A stretch of 64,000 nucleotides of DNA, taken from contig CM020502.1 of the NCBI GenBank assembly GCA_009823395.1, positions 23,359,944 to 23,423,943 on the forward strand, written 5' to 3'. Made by a program: the position numbers and the translations under genes. Positions within the stretch are counted from its first letter, which is position 1. The number at the start of each line of letters is the position of its first letter. The notes below the pieces were generated by a model, which was not told the origin of the DNA, searched no databases, and worked only from the letters and a program-made list of their open reading frames with translations. Positions 24,321 to 37,200 of the stretch are shown piece after piece. This stretch comes from Thamnaconus septentrionalis (lineage: Eukaryota > Chordata > Actinopteri > Tetraodontiformes > Monacanthidae).

Positions 24321-24923
24321 GCCTGTTTGCAGCCTTCCCGCGTGCTGAGCTACAATGTGAATATGAAATTTAAAAAGGTCAACATCATTAGGAAGCCAAT
24401 GGCAGCTGCACATATTGGTACAACACTGAGTGTCGGGGCAGCTGACACCGAGCAAATGAGTCCGGTCTTTATTTGGATATGGAGAACACATCCAAACCTT
24501 CTCAAAAAATAAATAAATAAATAAAAAATATTAACATAGACGAAGAGAGGCAGAACATGACCGCACAAACAAACAGCATGCAAATAGAATGGAGCCAATT
24601 AACATGCGACTGTTTGCAGGAGACTTGACCCTGGCTCAACCTAAATAATGGATGGATTTATTTCACAGCAGAGAGAAAGCATCAGGAATAGAGTGAGGTG
24701 AGACACGACTTGGAAGTAAGTCGGGCAAAACTTCTGTTGATCACAATCACATAGACCAATCAGATCTGGTGTAAGCAGCCGGCAAGTTGGTGCAGGTTGA
24801 AGCTTCCTATTGGTGCGATGGTCAACATTGGAAGCATCTTCAACTGTTGCTATAGCAACATCCAGAGCTGTGACTCTTTGCAGCTACGAGAGGAAAAAAA
24901 TTATGCTACATGTAATTATTAAC

Positions 24924-25035
24924 CGGTGGCGCAGTGGTTAGCGCTGCCGCCTCACAGCAAGAAGGTCGTGGGTTGGATTCCCCCGTGACCCCGAGCTTAG
25001 GAAGACGCAGGTATTGAAAACAGATGGATGGATGA
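24924..25035 (+). mobile_element. SINE-like element, tRNA-type head joined to a LINE-type tail, internally deleted
   Basis: The left half (GGTGGCGCAGTGGTTAGCGC, CTGCCGCCTCACAGCAAGAAGGTC, then GGTTGGATTCC) has the tRNA-like A and B box layout of a common fish SINE head. The right half (CGTGACCCCGAGCTTAGGAAGACG then GATGGATGGATGAG) matches only the extreme 3' end of the usual tail with its ATGG repeat. The ~200-bp tail body seen in the relative at 51344-51667 is missing. A perfect 12-bp target duplication, GTAATTATTAAC, flanks it at 24912-24923 and 25036-25047, so this is a complete retroposition event of an already deleted copy, or a copy deleted after insertion. Confidence 0.85.
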
Positions 25036-25393
25036 GTAATTATTAACTTTACATAATAATGGGGGCAACAAAAAAAAGATTAATGGAGCCAATCAGTGGA
25101 GCTATCCAGCAGAGTGACCGTACTCTCCCTCCATCCCTCCATCCCTCCCTCCTTCCACAGCCAGAGCCGCCGTCGCTCTCCCTCACCGCCACTTTTCCCC
25201 TCGATATGAGGCTAATTAAATGAATCAATCAGAGGGGGCGTTGACGCTGGACAGATAGCATCATGGCCCGGCGGCGTATGAATGTTTGGATGATTTGGGG
25301 TTGGGGTCGGAGTGAAAACATGGTAAAACTCGTCCCGCGAGATCCTGAAAGTGGTTCAGGAGGATGGAGGTCCAAAACATTTTACGATAAATT

Positions 25394-25719
25394 TGCATTT
25401 CCATGTTGTTTGCTGTCAATAATGGCTGTTATATTTTTCTCTTTGATTACTTGTAAAAAAATATTCCGCACCATTTTCACTTGAAGTGAACTGGCCACGT
25501 GACCCCGTACGTCACGTCCGGTGACGTGTAAATGCGGAAAAAAAGTGTTTCCATGACACTTTTGTGATATACCTCTATATCGATACGTCTGAAAAACCAC
25601 CACATGGGAGCGTCAAAACCTTTTAGCCATATTTGAGAGGTTTTTCCAAGTTTACGTGTTCATCCGTTTTGTATTGCGATATTTAGGTTTTGTGCAATTC
25701 CAGGGGTAATGGAAACGCA
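25394..25719. mobile_element. ~326-bp inverted-repeat element, copy 1 (intact)
   Basis: The left end TGCATTTCCAT (25394-25404) and the reverse complement of the right end ATGGAAACGCA (25709-25719) match at 10 of 11 positions. The internal landmarks CACGTGACCCCGTACGTCAC, GTGTTTCCATGACACTTTT and CCTCTATATCGATACGTCTG recur in the same order in a second copy at 60833-61765. It is non-coding and has the appearance of a teleost MITE. The short overlapping open frames are chance. Confidence 0.75.
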
Positions 25720-28700
25720 TCTACTGTTACGCTCCTTGGAAGATGCAGAGCGACAAAGACATTAGGCCTTTGACAAGGTGAAAAATAATCCAAAGATGTA
25801 ACAAAAAAAAACAACATGGCGGATGGAAATGTATGGTTTCTGTGGAGCAGAGCTTCTGCTATCGCACGGACGCATGAACGGACGTTGACCTTTGCCGCCG
25901 AACTGTGCACCGCCCCCGTCACACCGTTATCTCACGTGTCTGGCCGACAATATATAGCAGGCAAATTATCGCCTCATTAGAATGTAATGCGTGAGCGAGA
26001 CGTATGTATGTCTAAACGCACCGTCTGACGCTGCTGTTAGCAGGCGATAGTCAAATCTTTTCACACGACGGTATCAGTTATTAGCCTGAGCCCCTGGCAT
26101 CACGCCGTATCACTCGCCATTGGCTGTTTCACCTTGACTCCTGTGCACCATCTGGCAAACAAAGTCACCCCGGTGGATTCCCAACCAATGAGACATCGCC
26201 GGCAGAAAACGGGGGTCAAATGACACATATAATACAAATCTATTTAATAACGCCGGCCCAAAGTTAATGCTATGGAAATACATCCATAAATATTCTCACC
26301 TCGCTGCAAGCGGGGAAACGCAAGAAAATGGATAAAGCAGCCCTGCCGTGTGATACAGCAGATATGTAATAAAGATATTGCGCTCGAAAGCTGAAATCGA
26401 GCGATGCATATTCCCGTAAATCTAGAGGCCACGTTAAAATATGAGTGTGCCCTCGCGCTTGCATGAGTGCCATTTCCATCCCTGCTCAACTCCATGACTC
26501 CTCAGAGTCATTCCCCCAACATACAAAAAACAGACCACCCCTGCCACGCACATGCTCAACGCTAATGCTCTTTCAAAATCCAAGCGATTGCACACATGGA
26601 CGCCCGCTTCAGCGGCTGCATCAAGCAGATGCATCCATAAAGAAAGAAGAAGAAAAAAAAAATAAAAAAGAGATGGAGCCGCCCTACGGCCCAGAGTGAG
26701 GGGTGTTTAATGTGCTGTGGCGATATTGAGTTCTGCACCTCTCTTTCTGCCGTACGTCAAAATGTGTCAGAGAAATTCTCGTCGGTGAGTGCACGTGGAC
26801 GTGTGCAGATGTGCAAGGGTAATTATGCACGTATCATAACCTTGCGCGGCAGCTGGATCGGCGCCGTCACCGTCGTCATCATCGTACCCACATCATCCGT
26901 CTTGCCAACCTCCGACAGGAAGTGTTTCAACTGGTTTCTGGCCTGCGCTGGATGAGCTTCTTTTGAGTTGTGACAAATGGCAGCAAGCTGGTGATGGTTT
27001 CACCACAAGTGGATGATATTTTCATGCGTAACACAGGATAAACGGCATTTGCCTTTTGTCTGAACAGGAGTTCAGTTAAACCTGTGATGCATCCTGGCTT
27101 GTTGCAGGGCAGTGGTTAAGACAAATGGTCTTCCATTAGACAAGACCAAGCCTCGAACTTCAGCGACCTCAATAAAAGGGTGGTAAAATATCTGGTCGCT
27201 TGGACGCCGACGGAATTGCTACGCAAGTTTTGCATCCTCAATTTAATTTGTTCCTGACTAGATGGTCATGTGTCAACTTAGTGCGTTTTACAAACACAAA
27301 CATTTGCAGTAAGAAAGAACAGCCACACATTGAGCGGCAGTAGGAGTGGGAAGCAAGAGAGTGTAAAGCGGCGAGAAACCTCTTGACTGAAACCCCCAAT
27401 CGTACCGCCGCAGCATGCAAAAACATACATAAAAAGAGGAGGGAAAAAAAAATTAACCGCAACGCCATCCAGACCGGGGACTGTGAATGGCAGGACAGGA
27501 GGAGAGGCAGGCTCTTTCATTTAGCCCAATTAAAAAGGCAAAAAGCCCAGACAAAAGCGGCGCTTTCTTGCACACTTTACTATCAGACAAAAGGCTCATT
27601 AGCCACAGCGGCGGCATAATTAGCGAGATGTTGCAGCACTCGTTAAGGAGGGGCGCGAGCCGTAAACAAACCCCGCTGAACTCCCGGCGCCCACTGTCTC
27701 CCTGCCTGTAATGATCTGCCACTGCTGTTCCCCTCCCTGCGAGGGTGGGCGCGCACCGACGGGAAGCCTCTGACAGCGCACGCGCGCGCGCACACACAAA
27801 CACAAACACGCATTCCGTACAAACTGCGGAACACAAAACCCAGAGCAAAAGAAGTGCCGTTGCGCACACAAACACCCCCAGCGCAAACAAACTCACCTCC
27901 CCGGGCCACTCTCTTACTCGACAACCGCACGGACAAACAGGAAACCGCACGAGCGCACATCCCTGTCAAAGAAATACTTGTGCGTAGGGGAATATATGCT
28001 ACTTTTTTTTTTAAACAACACTGTCAGGTGAGGTAGAGAGATACATTCTGTCAAACATCCAGAATATCTGACAGCTGACTTGCACAAGGATCTTGCAGAA
28101 TGTCTGGATCTTGTTGTAATCTTCAACCTGTCATGAGACTATTTTATTCATTAATTCTTATTCATTTACTGCAGCAAAGTGAGGCAGGCAATATCAATTT
28201 AATAGGGATTACTATATCAATCAGCATCCTTTAGTTATTAATGAACATATGCCCTGAATTATAGCAGCAACACCCTCTGTGAAAAATCAGGCCACTTCAT
28301 GCAAATGCACATATGACGGCAGTTTCCTCTGAAGGTGCATATTGCTTGGAAGTCAGTTCCATCGGCTTACAGCCCCAGTATATTACTTTTTTCAGGTAAT
28401 TGGATCTTGCTGGAGGTAGAGTCACCTGCCCCGTGTTGGCCCCTATAGTGTGAAGGGCATGAATTTCTGAGCTTTTTCGCAGGGAGAAAAAATGTAGCTC
28501 TGACTATGGATAACAGTATGGAAGGAAATCAGTAAAACTGGCTGCAAGTCTTTCCTCAACGCTGAGCCATTTTAGCTGATTATGCTGGGGGAGCATCTCC
28601 GAACCAGTCCAGCTTCGTTATTTTGGGCTTCCAGTTGCCTCCTGCAGCCGCAAATTTGGAGACGAATGACAGAAATATCAAGCAGTCGTCCAAAAGACAA

Positions 28701-29257
28701 ACAATAAGCGCCAATGACGTTTGCAGATGACACATTTTCCAACAGCCCGTCCTTGAGGGCCATTTCTTGTTCCTTGGTCTGAACAAGATCTTAGCTTGTA
28801 GTGCAGTTTCTGCAAATTCACTCTAAAACCCACCACAGAAAGAGGCGAAACAGTGACCATATTGATTGAAGTGTCAACAACACAGAGTGAACGGGTGTGT
28901 GTTTGTGTGTGTGTGTGTGTGTCCACCTGCCCCTGAACCGAGTGAAACCAGAGAGAACAGCAGGGTGAGTGCACTCGGGAGAGCCCTCCTTCACTGAACA
29001 GGGCTACAAAGGGGGAACTGTGCCAAACAAGCTGGTACTGTGGCTCCTTTTGCAGCCCCTCTGTGTAACTGCTCACATGTGGACGTTGAGTGTGTGTGTG
29101 AACAAGAGTCAACCGCTGTTCACACACACACACACACAAAGGTTCCACCTGCAAAAGGAATCTTGCCCAAACCGAGTAGTGCTTTGTTTGTTACCACGGC
29201 TGACCCATGGTAATATCAGTACCTTTACATACATGTGTGGTGTGTTGATGTCCTTAC

Positions 29258-29374
29258 CTGCAATAGGGGTCTCTGGACCCCCAAGACCTTCATGGTATCA
29301 GCGCTGGCGAGCAACTTCAGGGGATCCGCGGCTTTGCTCACTGCCTGGATTTCCTTGTTGATCTCTGTCCTCAC
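29258..29374 (-). CDS. EXOC4: EXOC4 internal exon (TEINKEI...[13 protein letters not shown] segment)
   Basis: The 117-bp exon encodes exactly 39 codons, phase 0 at both ends: [53 protein letters not shown] is invariant or nearly so in vertebrate Sec8 as I remember it. The acceptor is GACTGCAG before GTGAGG and the donor is TTGCAG before GTAAGG, a strong consensus. Only 468 bp separates it from the previous exon, whereas the following intron is 12.5 kb. Because it is symmetrical and in frame, skipping it would remove 39 residues without a frameshift, so it is a plausible cassette exon, although nothing in the sequence shows that it is skipped. Confidence 0.96.
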
Positions 29375-29842
29375 CTGCAGTCGGCGGTTAACATCACAGT
29401 TGAGACATTTAACAGCCAAAAACCTGATCCGTCACCTGTTTGGATGTGATATTTAGTAGTTATTTGCGTGCTGGTAAATGTCACTAGATTCACTTTGCTT
29501 TCGAACAGCCTCTAATTACACAGTCCATGTGAAAATTGCTTATCCGAACAAATCGCAGAGATCTTCGGAGTTAGCCAGAGCGAAGCGGCGATGCATTTGG
29601 AACTGCAACGTCTGTGTTTAAACAACCTGTTTCAATGCGATAAAGGGCTGTTTTTGTCATGCATAAATATATGATATTCTCTCGCTTTCCGCACGCAGGA
29701 AGGCGCCATTTGCTCATCAGGAAAAAAAAAGGATGGGTTTTTAATGGGTTCTCATTTTAAGAGACTAAATATACTGACATAATCGTCATCATAATTGTTC
29801 TTGAGACCATGCAATGACGCAAAAATTTGGCACGGCACCAAC
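29375..29842 (-). other. EXOC4: EXOC4 intron, 468 bp
   Basis: A phase 0 intron whose donor is the weak GTTGGT and whose acceptor is CCGACTGCAG. No repeats or other features seen. Confidence 0.93.
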
Positions 29843-29945
29843 CTGGTTGAGGAAGAGGTCGTTGATGTAGTAGGTGAGGAAGGCTCGGAGCTGGCACTGC
29901 TTGGCCTGGCCGGGGCCCATGTTCATCTCGATCTCCTGAATGAAT
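29843..29945 (-). CDS. EXOC4: EXOC4 internal exon ([17 protein letters not shown] segment)
   Basis: The 103-bp exon begins by completing the arginine codon split after PLLR and continues [34 protein letters not shown]. The human protein, as I recall it, reads very similarly here (FIQEIEHALGLGPAKQC). The acceptor is TTGACTGCAG before ATTCATTCAGG. The donor is CAACCAG before GTTGGT, which is weak at intron positions +3 to +6 because it has T in place of the usual purine at +3. The exon ends in phase 0 and joins cleanly to VRTEINKEI in the next exon. These residues are amphipathic helix, as expected for an exocyst rod subunit. Confidence 0.95.
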
Positions 29946-30902
29946 CTGCAGTCAAAAGAGACGGCAGAGCAGTTGAGGACAACAGCTGGGACCTGGCGGC
30001 GTTGTCACATGACCTGATGAACGGAGGGAGGCTGAGAGCCGCCGCCTGAATGCTTGAGATGAGTTATGGGCCAATAAATGATTTCTGTAACTAAAGGCCC
30101 CAGGACCATTTACGGTGCTTTTTTCTTATCATTAACCATTTTATCTGGCGGAAAACAGAGGCAATAGAACAATTTTGATATAAGACGAATGGTCATCGCC
30201 ACAGCATGTGTGCGTGCGTGTGCATTCAAAGCCCCGCCCGGAAAAGTAGGAATCCGATGGTCAGATTGGGGTCAGACAGTAACGTATGGGCTGGTAAAGG
30301 CACGTGCAACACCTCATTTGTCAGGGGATCACTGGTCAATGGCCTCGCCTCGCACACACTATGGGGCACACATGCAAGAGCGAGCGCCTCCTCGAGCGCT
30401 CAGCACGTATAAATGCCCAAATAAATCAAAGTCCTAGAGTTCCCCGCCCCGCCCCCGACTTATCTATATGTCCTTAACTCATGCAGAAACTAGAGATGGG
30501 GAGAGGAAGCGCCGGACGTAATCGTTTTTGAGCTCGTTGTAAGGACAGAAAATGAAAGTAAAGCAGCAGTGATGGTGCAGAAATCTCACCAGCAAGTCAT
30601 TTAGACGGATGGAGGCGTTCATAAAATGTTAAAATAAAGCAGGAAGGGAAGGGCAGCATCGCCTGGAAACAGCAGGCTGCGTGCCCTGATGTGTGGAGGT
30701 GGGGAGGCTGCAGGCGCTGCAGACCTTTACAGGGGCTATGGATCAGCGGCGGCGGATGATTGATTAGGCCGTGGTAAAAGCGTGCGTGAACCGGCATGTA
30801 GGAACACGTTGCGGACACACCCTGACGAGCACGCGGGCTGAAGGATCACACTACTCAGCATCTGTGTCCAATTAGTCAGCAATAGCTGAGCGTTTGTGCA
30901 CC

Positions 30903-30909
30903 TGTGTGT

Positions 30910-30944
<35 letters not shown>
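30903..30944. repeat. (TG)n microsatellite
   Basis: About 20 TG units with a single GA interruption. Confidence 0.95.
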
Positions 30945-30946
<2 letters not shown>

Positions 30947-33315
30947 CTAAAAAGGCAGATGAGAGTCAACGAGAGCGATGAACTTAAACCCATCGGAAAT
31001 CCTTAATTGATCCCCGCTCAAACAAAGTTAGCAAGTAGAAACTCTGCTGTGGCCTCATTAAATCTGTTCCGGCCTGCAAAACAATGAGGGGCCTAAATAT
31101 ACTGAAAGAAATCTTTATGAGCACTTAAAGTTAATAAAGAAATAAAAATAATAAAATTTCTGCTGACGGCTTCATTTCCAAGAATTGATCCTGGGACAAA
31201 AGTCGGTGGCTCAAACGCCCGTTTGTTGCGAGATCCATCTCACGCGAGCCATTATTGCCGTGGTTTCAATACAAGTGTCAGGATGATGAATTCGCAAGTT
31301 CAGCACGCGGGAGAAGATGGATTTTTTGCAGGCAGGGGGCGATAACATTTGAGTAATGTCGCCCGGCATGCCGCAGTAAAGCGGCTTTGTCTGCACGGGG
31401 GCGGCGGGGGCGGCGACGATCTGGGGCCCAGCCACTGGCCACCTTTCGGTGCCCACTGGTTGTCGCCAGCAAAGTTTCCCCAAGTTAAGTGGGACTAAGC
31501 ACAGTTGGGGGCCCTCGCCATAATGCCAGGCCCCTCGAGCTGGTGTCGGCAAATTAGCATTTTTAGAGTGCGCATTTGTCGAGCATGAATTAGAGGGAAG
31601 GTTTAGGGGGAGATGACTCCAGGAAGCCGTTTTGGGGATATATTGTGAAGCAAAATGGATTAGAGTAGCGTAGCTTTGAGGTTTCCACACGGCTCCTTAA
31701 AATAAATGATCTCTCAGCTCGTTGCAGCTGTTTCGCCTCTTCCAACACGCCGATGGCTTTCAGTGAGCGCGGCGGCGATAACAAATAACACTAGACAAGT
31801 GCTTGCGCACATCGGAGGGCAACACGCAAAAAGGCAGCGCGCTATTTCACGGGCGCTACAAGGCTACATCTGCAGTGGCGGCACACTTCCTGTGGAGAGA
31901 GACGGCGAGGCTGCCTGACCTCGCTGGAGAAGCAAGGCTGTAATCCATGTCTCGGAGCTCGGCTCCGCACCCGGCCGTCAGAACTGACATCATTTCTCAC
32001 CAGGAAAAGAAAAAAACTCTCACAATGTCTGCCACGAGTTTCCTTCTATATATAAAGATGTGTTAAGTACGTAGTAAACAGCCAAAGCACACTACAAAAA
32101 CCATTTCCGGAGGTCAATGAAACGTTGCTGGATGAGATCAAGTGCTGTTACTGTTATTGGAAAACACACAAACAGAGACATTGATAGATAAAGAAGCACC
32201 ATACATGCTCTTGTGAATGTTCAACGTGGAAAAAATGGCTGTGAATAATGACTATTTCAAACTGAGCAAAAACAATCTATCCCATTCATGTTTTCATTTG
32301 AAAACACCCTGACAAAAACAAGCAGCATGCTGCTGGAGGCCCCCTGGTGCTTCCAGCGTTGCCATGGTTAAGGTCTCACAACTGGATCCCCAAAGACTGG
32401 TCGCGGACACTAAAAACAAAATGAACACATTTGTCCATTCTGGGGAAGTGGAGACTTACACGACCCTTCACTCTGCTATTCTCTGCGGTGCGTTCCAAGA
32501 CCCATTCGCTTACACACTCGGACTGACATTCAAATTCAGCCAGAGTTTGTCATCCCTGTCATGCCCCCAGGGCGAGTCGCTGCTGGCGGAACAACAACGC
32601 CACACTCCAAAGCCCGTTTCTTAGCAGCGACTGCTGATGATTGCCCTCGACTGCGTACAATTATCCATCATTAGAAAACAGATGTCAGCGCCTAGGGTCT
32701 GAGAGCTGGATAATTGAAGATGTGTATGTACATTAGGATATATCAGTCCAATGTGTTTAAAAGTGAACATTGAATTTGCGCAGGAGTCCAACCTCCTGCG
32801 CTTGAACGTTGATTATCGAGAGGAAGCTGAGGTTTTAAAATCTTCAAAGACGAATGGAGAGCAGTGCGCAGGGCCCCGGGAGAATTATTCATCCCGGCGA
32901 CTCCAAATTCATTTTACCAGCAGGAACTAAAAGCTGAGGAAACAAATGCTTCTTTAAATGGAAAGGGCTGGGATCCCATCATCCATCTGTATCTGCGGCA
33001 GCGGCAGCGTGATGATGCAGAAAGAGGAATGGGATAAAGACAAAGCTTGGGAGAAAGACAGTAGAATAAGAGTGTGCTAAGACTGATTAGGGAGTCAGCA
33101 CTTTTAAATCATCCAGGATTCCCCCCAGGCACGGACCTGTCCGCTGCGGTGAATTCTGATTTTCTTTTTTTTTTCCTTTTTTCCTCCCCTTGCAGCAGCA
33201 GCAGCAGCAGGAGCTGCTTCTGTAAAGACCTGTCACACGCCAAGGACAGAACAGGCTGAACCTGCTGTCAGCTCCACAGAGTAAAGGAGGGAGAAAGTGC
33301 CCGCTGCGTGCCACA

Positions 33316-33355
<40 letters not shown>
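33316..33355. repeat. (CA)n microsatellite
   Basis: Twenty perfect CA units. Confidence 0.96.
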
Positions 33356-33360
<5 letters not shown>

Positions 33361-34205
33361 CCTCTGTCTTTGTCACATGGACATAAAAATGTACAGCCAG
33401 ATGTCACTTTATCAACACGGCAAATCCAGCCGTATTTTGACAAAGCGCACGCTAAACGCACTGACGGCGGAAAGATCTCAGGCATAATGTCGGAGGACTC
33501 TGATGGATGGGGACACATTATGGGTTTTATGGTAAAACATTAGCTTTTATCTCAGAGGATCAAGATATATCGGCAATTTTTCTCACGCTGAGGAATGCAG
33601 GAGGCAAACATGGTGGCTGAACGGTGGAGCCACACACAGTAAGAGAAGAATAATAAAAGACAGACAGGAGGGAAACAGCTCATCTGGGCTCCGTGATTAC
33701 CATCAACTCCTCGTCTCCAAGACCAACCGTGTCAGAATACAAACATATTGGTTTTCAAATATTCCGAGATGCCCAGCAATTTTCACCACCGCCACTGGAT
33801 GGCACTGTGTCCGCTTTTTGCTTTTCCCTCAAAGCCTGCGCTACTGAGCGAAGTTGCACTATGGCGTCTCTTCTTCTCCTCCTTTTCCCTCTCAATCACA
33901 AACGGCTTGAGGAAGAATTAGGACTCCAGTTGGTGTGCACCATCCCAAACCTGCAAAGGATTTGCTGCGCAAGTGAGTGAAAATAAAAAAGTGTTTGTTT
34001 TTTTATTTTTGCTTCCCCTCCCGCCGCCGTGTGACAATTAAGTGCACGGGAGTTCTTTCTCATCAGAGTTTGCTGAAATGCATATGGTCTTCCCACTCAC
34101 CGCCCACCACTGTGCCAGACTCCCTGCTGTTCCTACCCTGCCCTTGCCCTCTGCTGGCTGCGTCACAGGTGCTGGAGGCCTTGCAGCGTGTTTGCCTGTG
34201 TGAGG

Positions 34206-34207
<2 letters not shown>

Positions 34208-34266
<59 letters not shown>
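34208..34266. repeat. (GT)n microsatellite
   Basis: About 29 perfect GT units. Confidence 0.97.
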
Positions 34267-34269
<3 letters not shown>

Positions 34270-37200
34270 TTGGGTCTTGCATGTGTGTGCGCTCATGTTT
34301 GTTTAAGAGAACAAAAGAGAGAAAAAAGAAGTGTGAGGTGCAAAAACACATTATGTAAATGATGCGCATATGCGTGTGCGTCCACATGCTTACAGCAGCA
34401 GCTTTAAATGGGATTCATAATCAGGGCCTTTCCTTGGGAGACTGAGGCTAATGGGATACACAACAGGAGCTCCCAACCTGCTGTGGCGCTGACTCTGAAT
34501 CAAGCACCATACACAACACACTAGCTTGACCAGGAGATAATCCATCGACTATTAACTGCACATAAGTTGATCCCTGAGCCGAACCTTTAACTGCAGCAAG
34601 CACGACCCGACTTGTGGCTCCTGAAAGGATTGTTGTCTAGGAGAACTTAACTCAGTAGACACAAGACGATCTGAAGTTATGATATCAGCATCTCCACTGT
34701 AGATGCTGTAGATGCATTACAATCTACCTTCAATTTTATTGAGAAACTTGTACACTAGTTTAAATGACATTTTGTCTCTATATATAAATATATGTAATGC
34801 ATTCTATCTGACTACACTTCTTAATTTAGAGTTAAAAGTTTGTCCAATTACTCTTGATTGGCTACTGCTGCTGTGGACGCTGCACAGTGGGGAGCTCTTT
34901 TAATTGATTCGATGTTGCATCAAAGCACAGGCAAAAATCCTGATGCTGAGGAAGATAATTTCTCCAAAATGTGCATATCTACACTACTAGGATATTAGAG
35001 GCATTATAGGCAAAACGGCACACACGGGCGGCTAAAGTAGGAAAAATGCTTGTGATGTTCATCAGTGGTTATCTGTGCAAGACTAAGAGGAAAAGCAGGT
35101 GCGTATTAGCATTTTTCGCTACAGATGTTCAGTCTGTGCGCGCACAAGGGGCTGCAGCCGCGCGCGCACACACACGCTGCTCGCAATACGCATTTGCGCC
35201 AGCACCTATTTCTGTCAGCTCATGTGCATGTGTGTTGGCTCGTCGCAGTGTGGTGCAGACCAATTAAAATAGAGGAGATTGATGACCGGGGGGGCTCCGA
35301 GTAGGAGCAGCAGCGGTAGCAGACAGCTGCTTCCTGCAGACAACAGGAAATGAGATGGCCTTGTTTAGCTGACGCTGCCAACGCCAACACCGCTGAGCCT
35401 CAAAGACAAATTACTGGGATGCCACGGCCACCGTTTGCCTAGTCCTCTATGTTCTCACAGCATTTTTTCAAATTCCCTTTCAAAGACCCTCCCTCAATAG
35501 TCCTCAGAATCGTGGATTAATGCAGTTTGCGGAGAGCAAAGATGAATGACGGATGTACTGTTAGACGCACCAAATACACATTAAAGGGACGATGTGTGAA
35601 GTTTTCCTCATTACCAGTTTGAATATCACTGAAGCCTAACATGCCCACATCCTCAAAACTATGACATTAACACCATGTAGCCTTATAGAAGGAGCTGTAT
35701 TCATGCCAGCTTTCACAATTTAGTGTATATGCTATGCCCGCATGGTGGGATGACCTTGAAGATTTTTAATTAGTTTAGTTTTGTTTGGCTGAGATTGCTG
35801 CTTGCAAGTGAGCAACTTCGATCTGATCAATTTGAGAAGGGAATAAAATTTCAGTAAGTTTTTAGCTCAAGCTAGTTTATTTCTCACGTGGCAACACAAT
35901 GCTAGACGCGTCTCCACAGGCTTCAGAGACACACACCTTGCCCGGCACGATGCCTAAGGCAAGGATATCTCAGCAGCAGGGGTACCAAACCCGTCCGAAC
36001 TTAGTCCATTCCTATTCACAACAGCTCTTCACACTGTCGGTGTCTAAAACTCTTCTGCCTAAGATGAAAATATGCAGTTTAATGGGGCGTCAGTGGATTT
36101 GTCAAAATTGTGCATTACAAAAAATATAAAAAATTTAGACCTTAATCATAAGTGTGCAGATGAATGCAAGTGATTTATTACTGAGAGCAGGAGCTGCAAC
36201 ACCAAGGGGAGACCATTATTATATGCTGCCTGCTGGTATTAAGTTGCAATTTGTCTTAATGTTGAAGCTGAATTTTTGGATCGTTTTGCTCATTATAAAC
36301 AGCTTATGAAAAATTCCACAATAGTTTTGACTTTCTAAAAGTTCAAGGGTTTTGGGAACAATGGTGCAAACAAGTGATAAAAATCAATCCACAAGTCAGA
36401 CAGCCTGACAGCCGCTCATTTAGCAAGACAAACTGTTTTTGGTGGTGTTTTTTTTATTCCGTAGCAACACTTTAAAGGTCCAATATAAGTATTATAATCC
36501 AAACAATCCCACCTGTAGGATGGCAAATCAACACTAGAACAACATCTATCCCAATAAGAGCTTCCAGGAAAGATTATTTTTGTCGTCAGTATCAATTTAA
36601 TGCAAGTTGTCAGTCTTAAAATGAGTTTAACTGCTTGTCCAATTAGAATGGCTTGTTGTCGGGATTCTGGGATTCTCTTTCTATTGTGGCTGAGCACAGC
36701 TACTGCGAATGGAGCTGTGCTGCGGGAGGTTCATCCTGCACCGATCCATTAGGAGCACAGAGGGCCAAGATGCCTCAATGTCACAACAGGATGCTAAGCG
36801 GAGGCCTAAATTACTCCTTTTGTGCACGTATAATGCCAGTGGCTGCAGACGGAGGGCAGGTGATGGCATTGATGCTTTGTGTCAGGGTGGGGGTGAGTGT
36901 CTGCAGACCCTGCTAAACACTGATTTTATTGATAACAAGGCCACAATTACAGAGGCCAGACGGGATAATAGCTGGTCAAAAAGGCAGGTGCAGACTAATA
37001 TCTGGTCTGATTGTACTCCTGCTTGGTTCTTGAGAGTTGAGGCGTTTCTTCCCCCGCCTGAAAAATCAAGTCTAATTAATAAAGTGAGGGTTAAGTGGCC
37101 TCCCATGAGTGCATCTACATATACAAAGGGAAGAGGGCTGCTTCATCAAAACCAGATTTTTAGAGGAAGGCTGGTCAGATGAAAGGCCCTACATAACACC

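Noticed and set aside
24924..24985. Possible functional tRNA gene (A/B-box-like sequence)
   Set aside because: It cannot fold into a full cloverleaf, lacks an acceptor stem, is followed by a LINE-type tail and is flanked by a target duplication, so it is a SINE head.
35581..35700. TTAAAGGGACGATGTGTGAAG, resembling the start of a common fish repeat
   Set aside because: Only the first ~20 bases are reminiscent. No second end or target duplication could be found, so it is not annotated.
36709..37182. 157-codon plus-strand open frame in the 22-kb intron
   Set aside because: No recognisable domain, no repeat-library memory, no codon bias evident and no splice context. Consistent with a chance open stretch.
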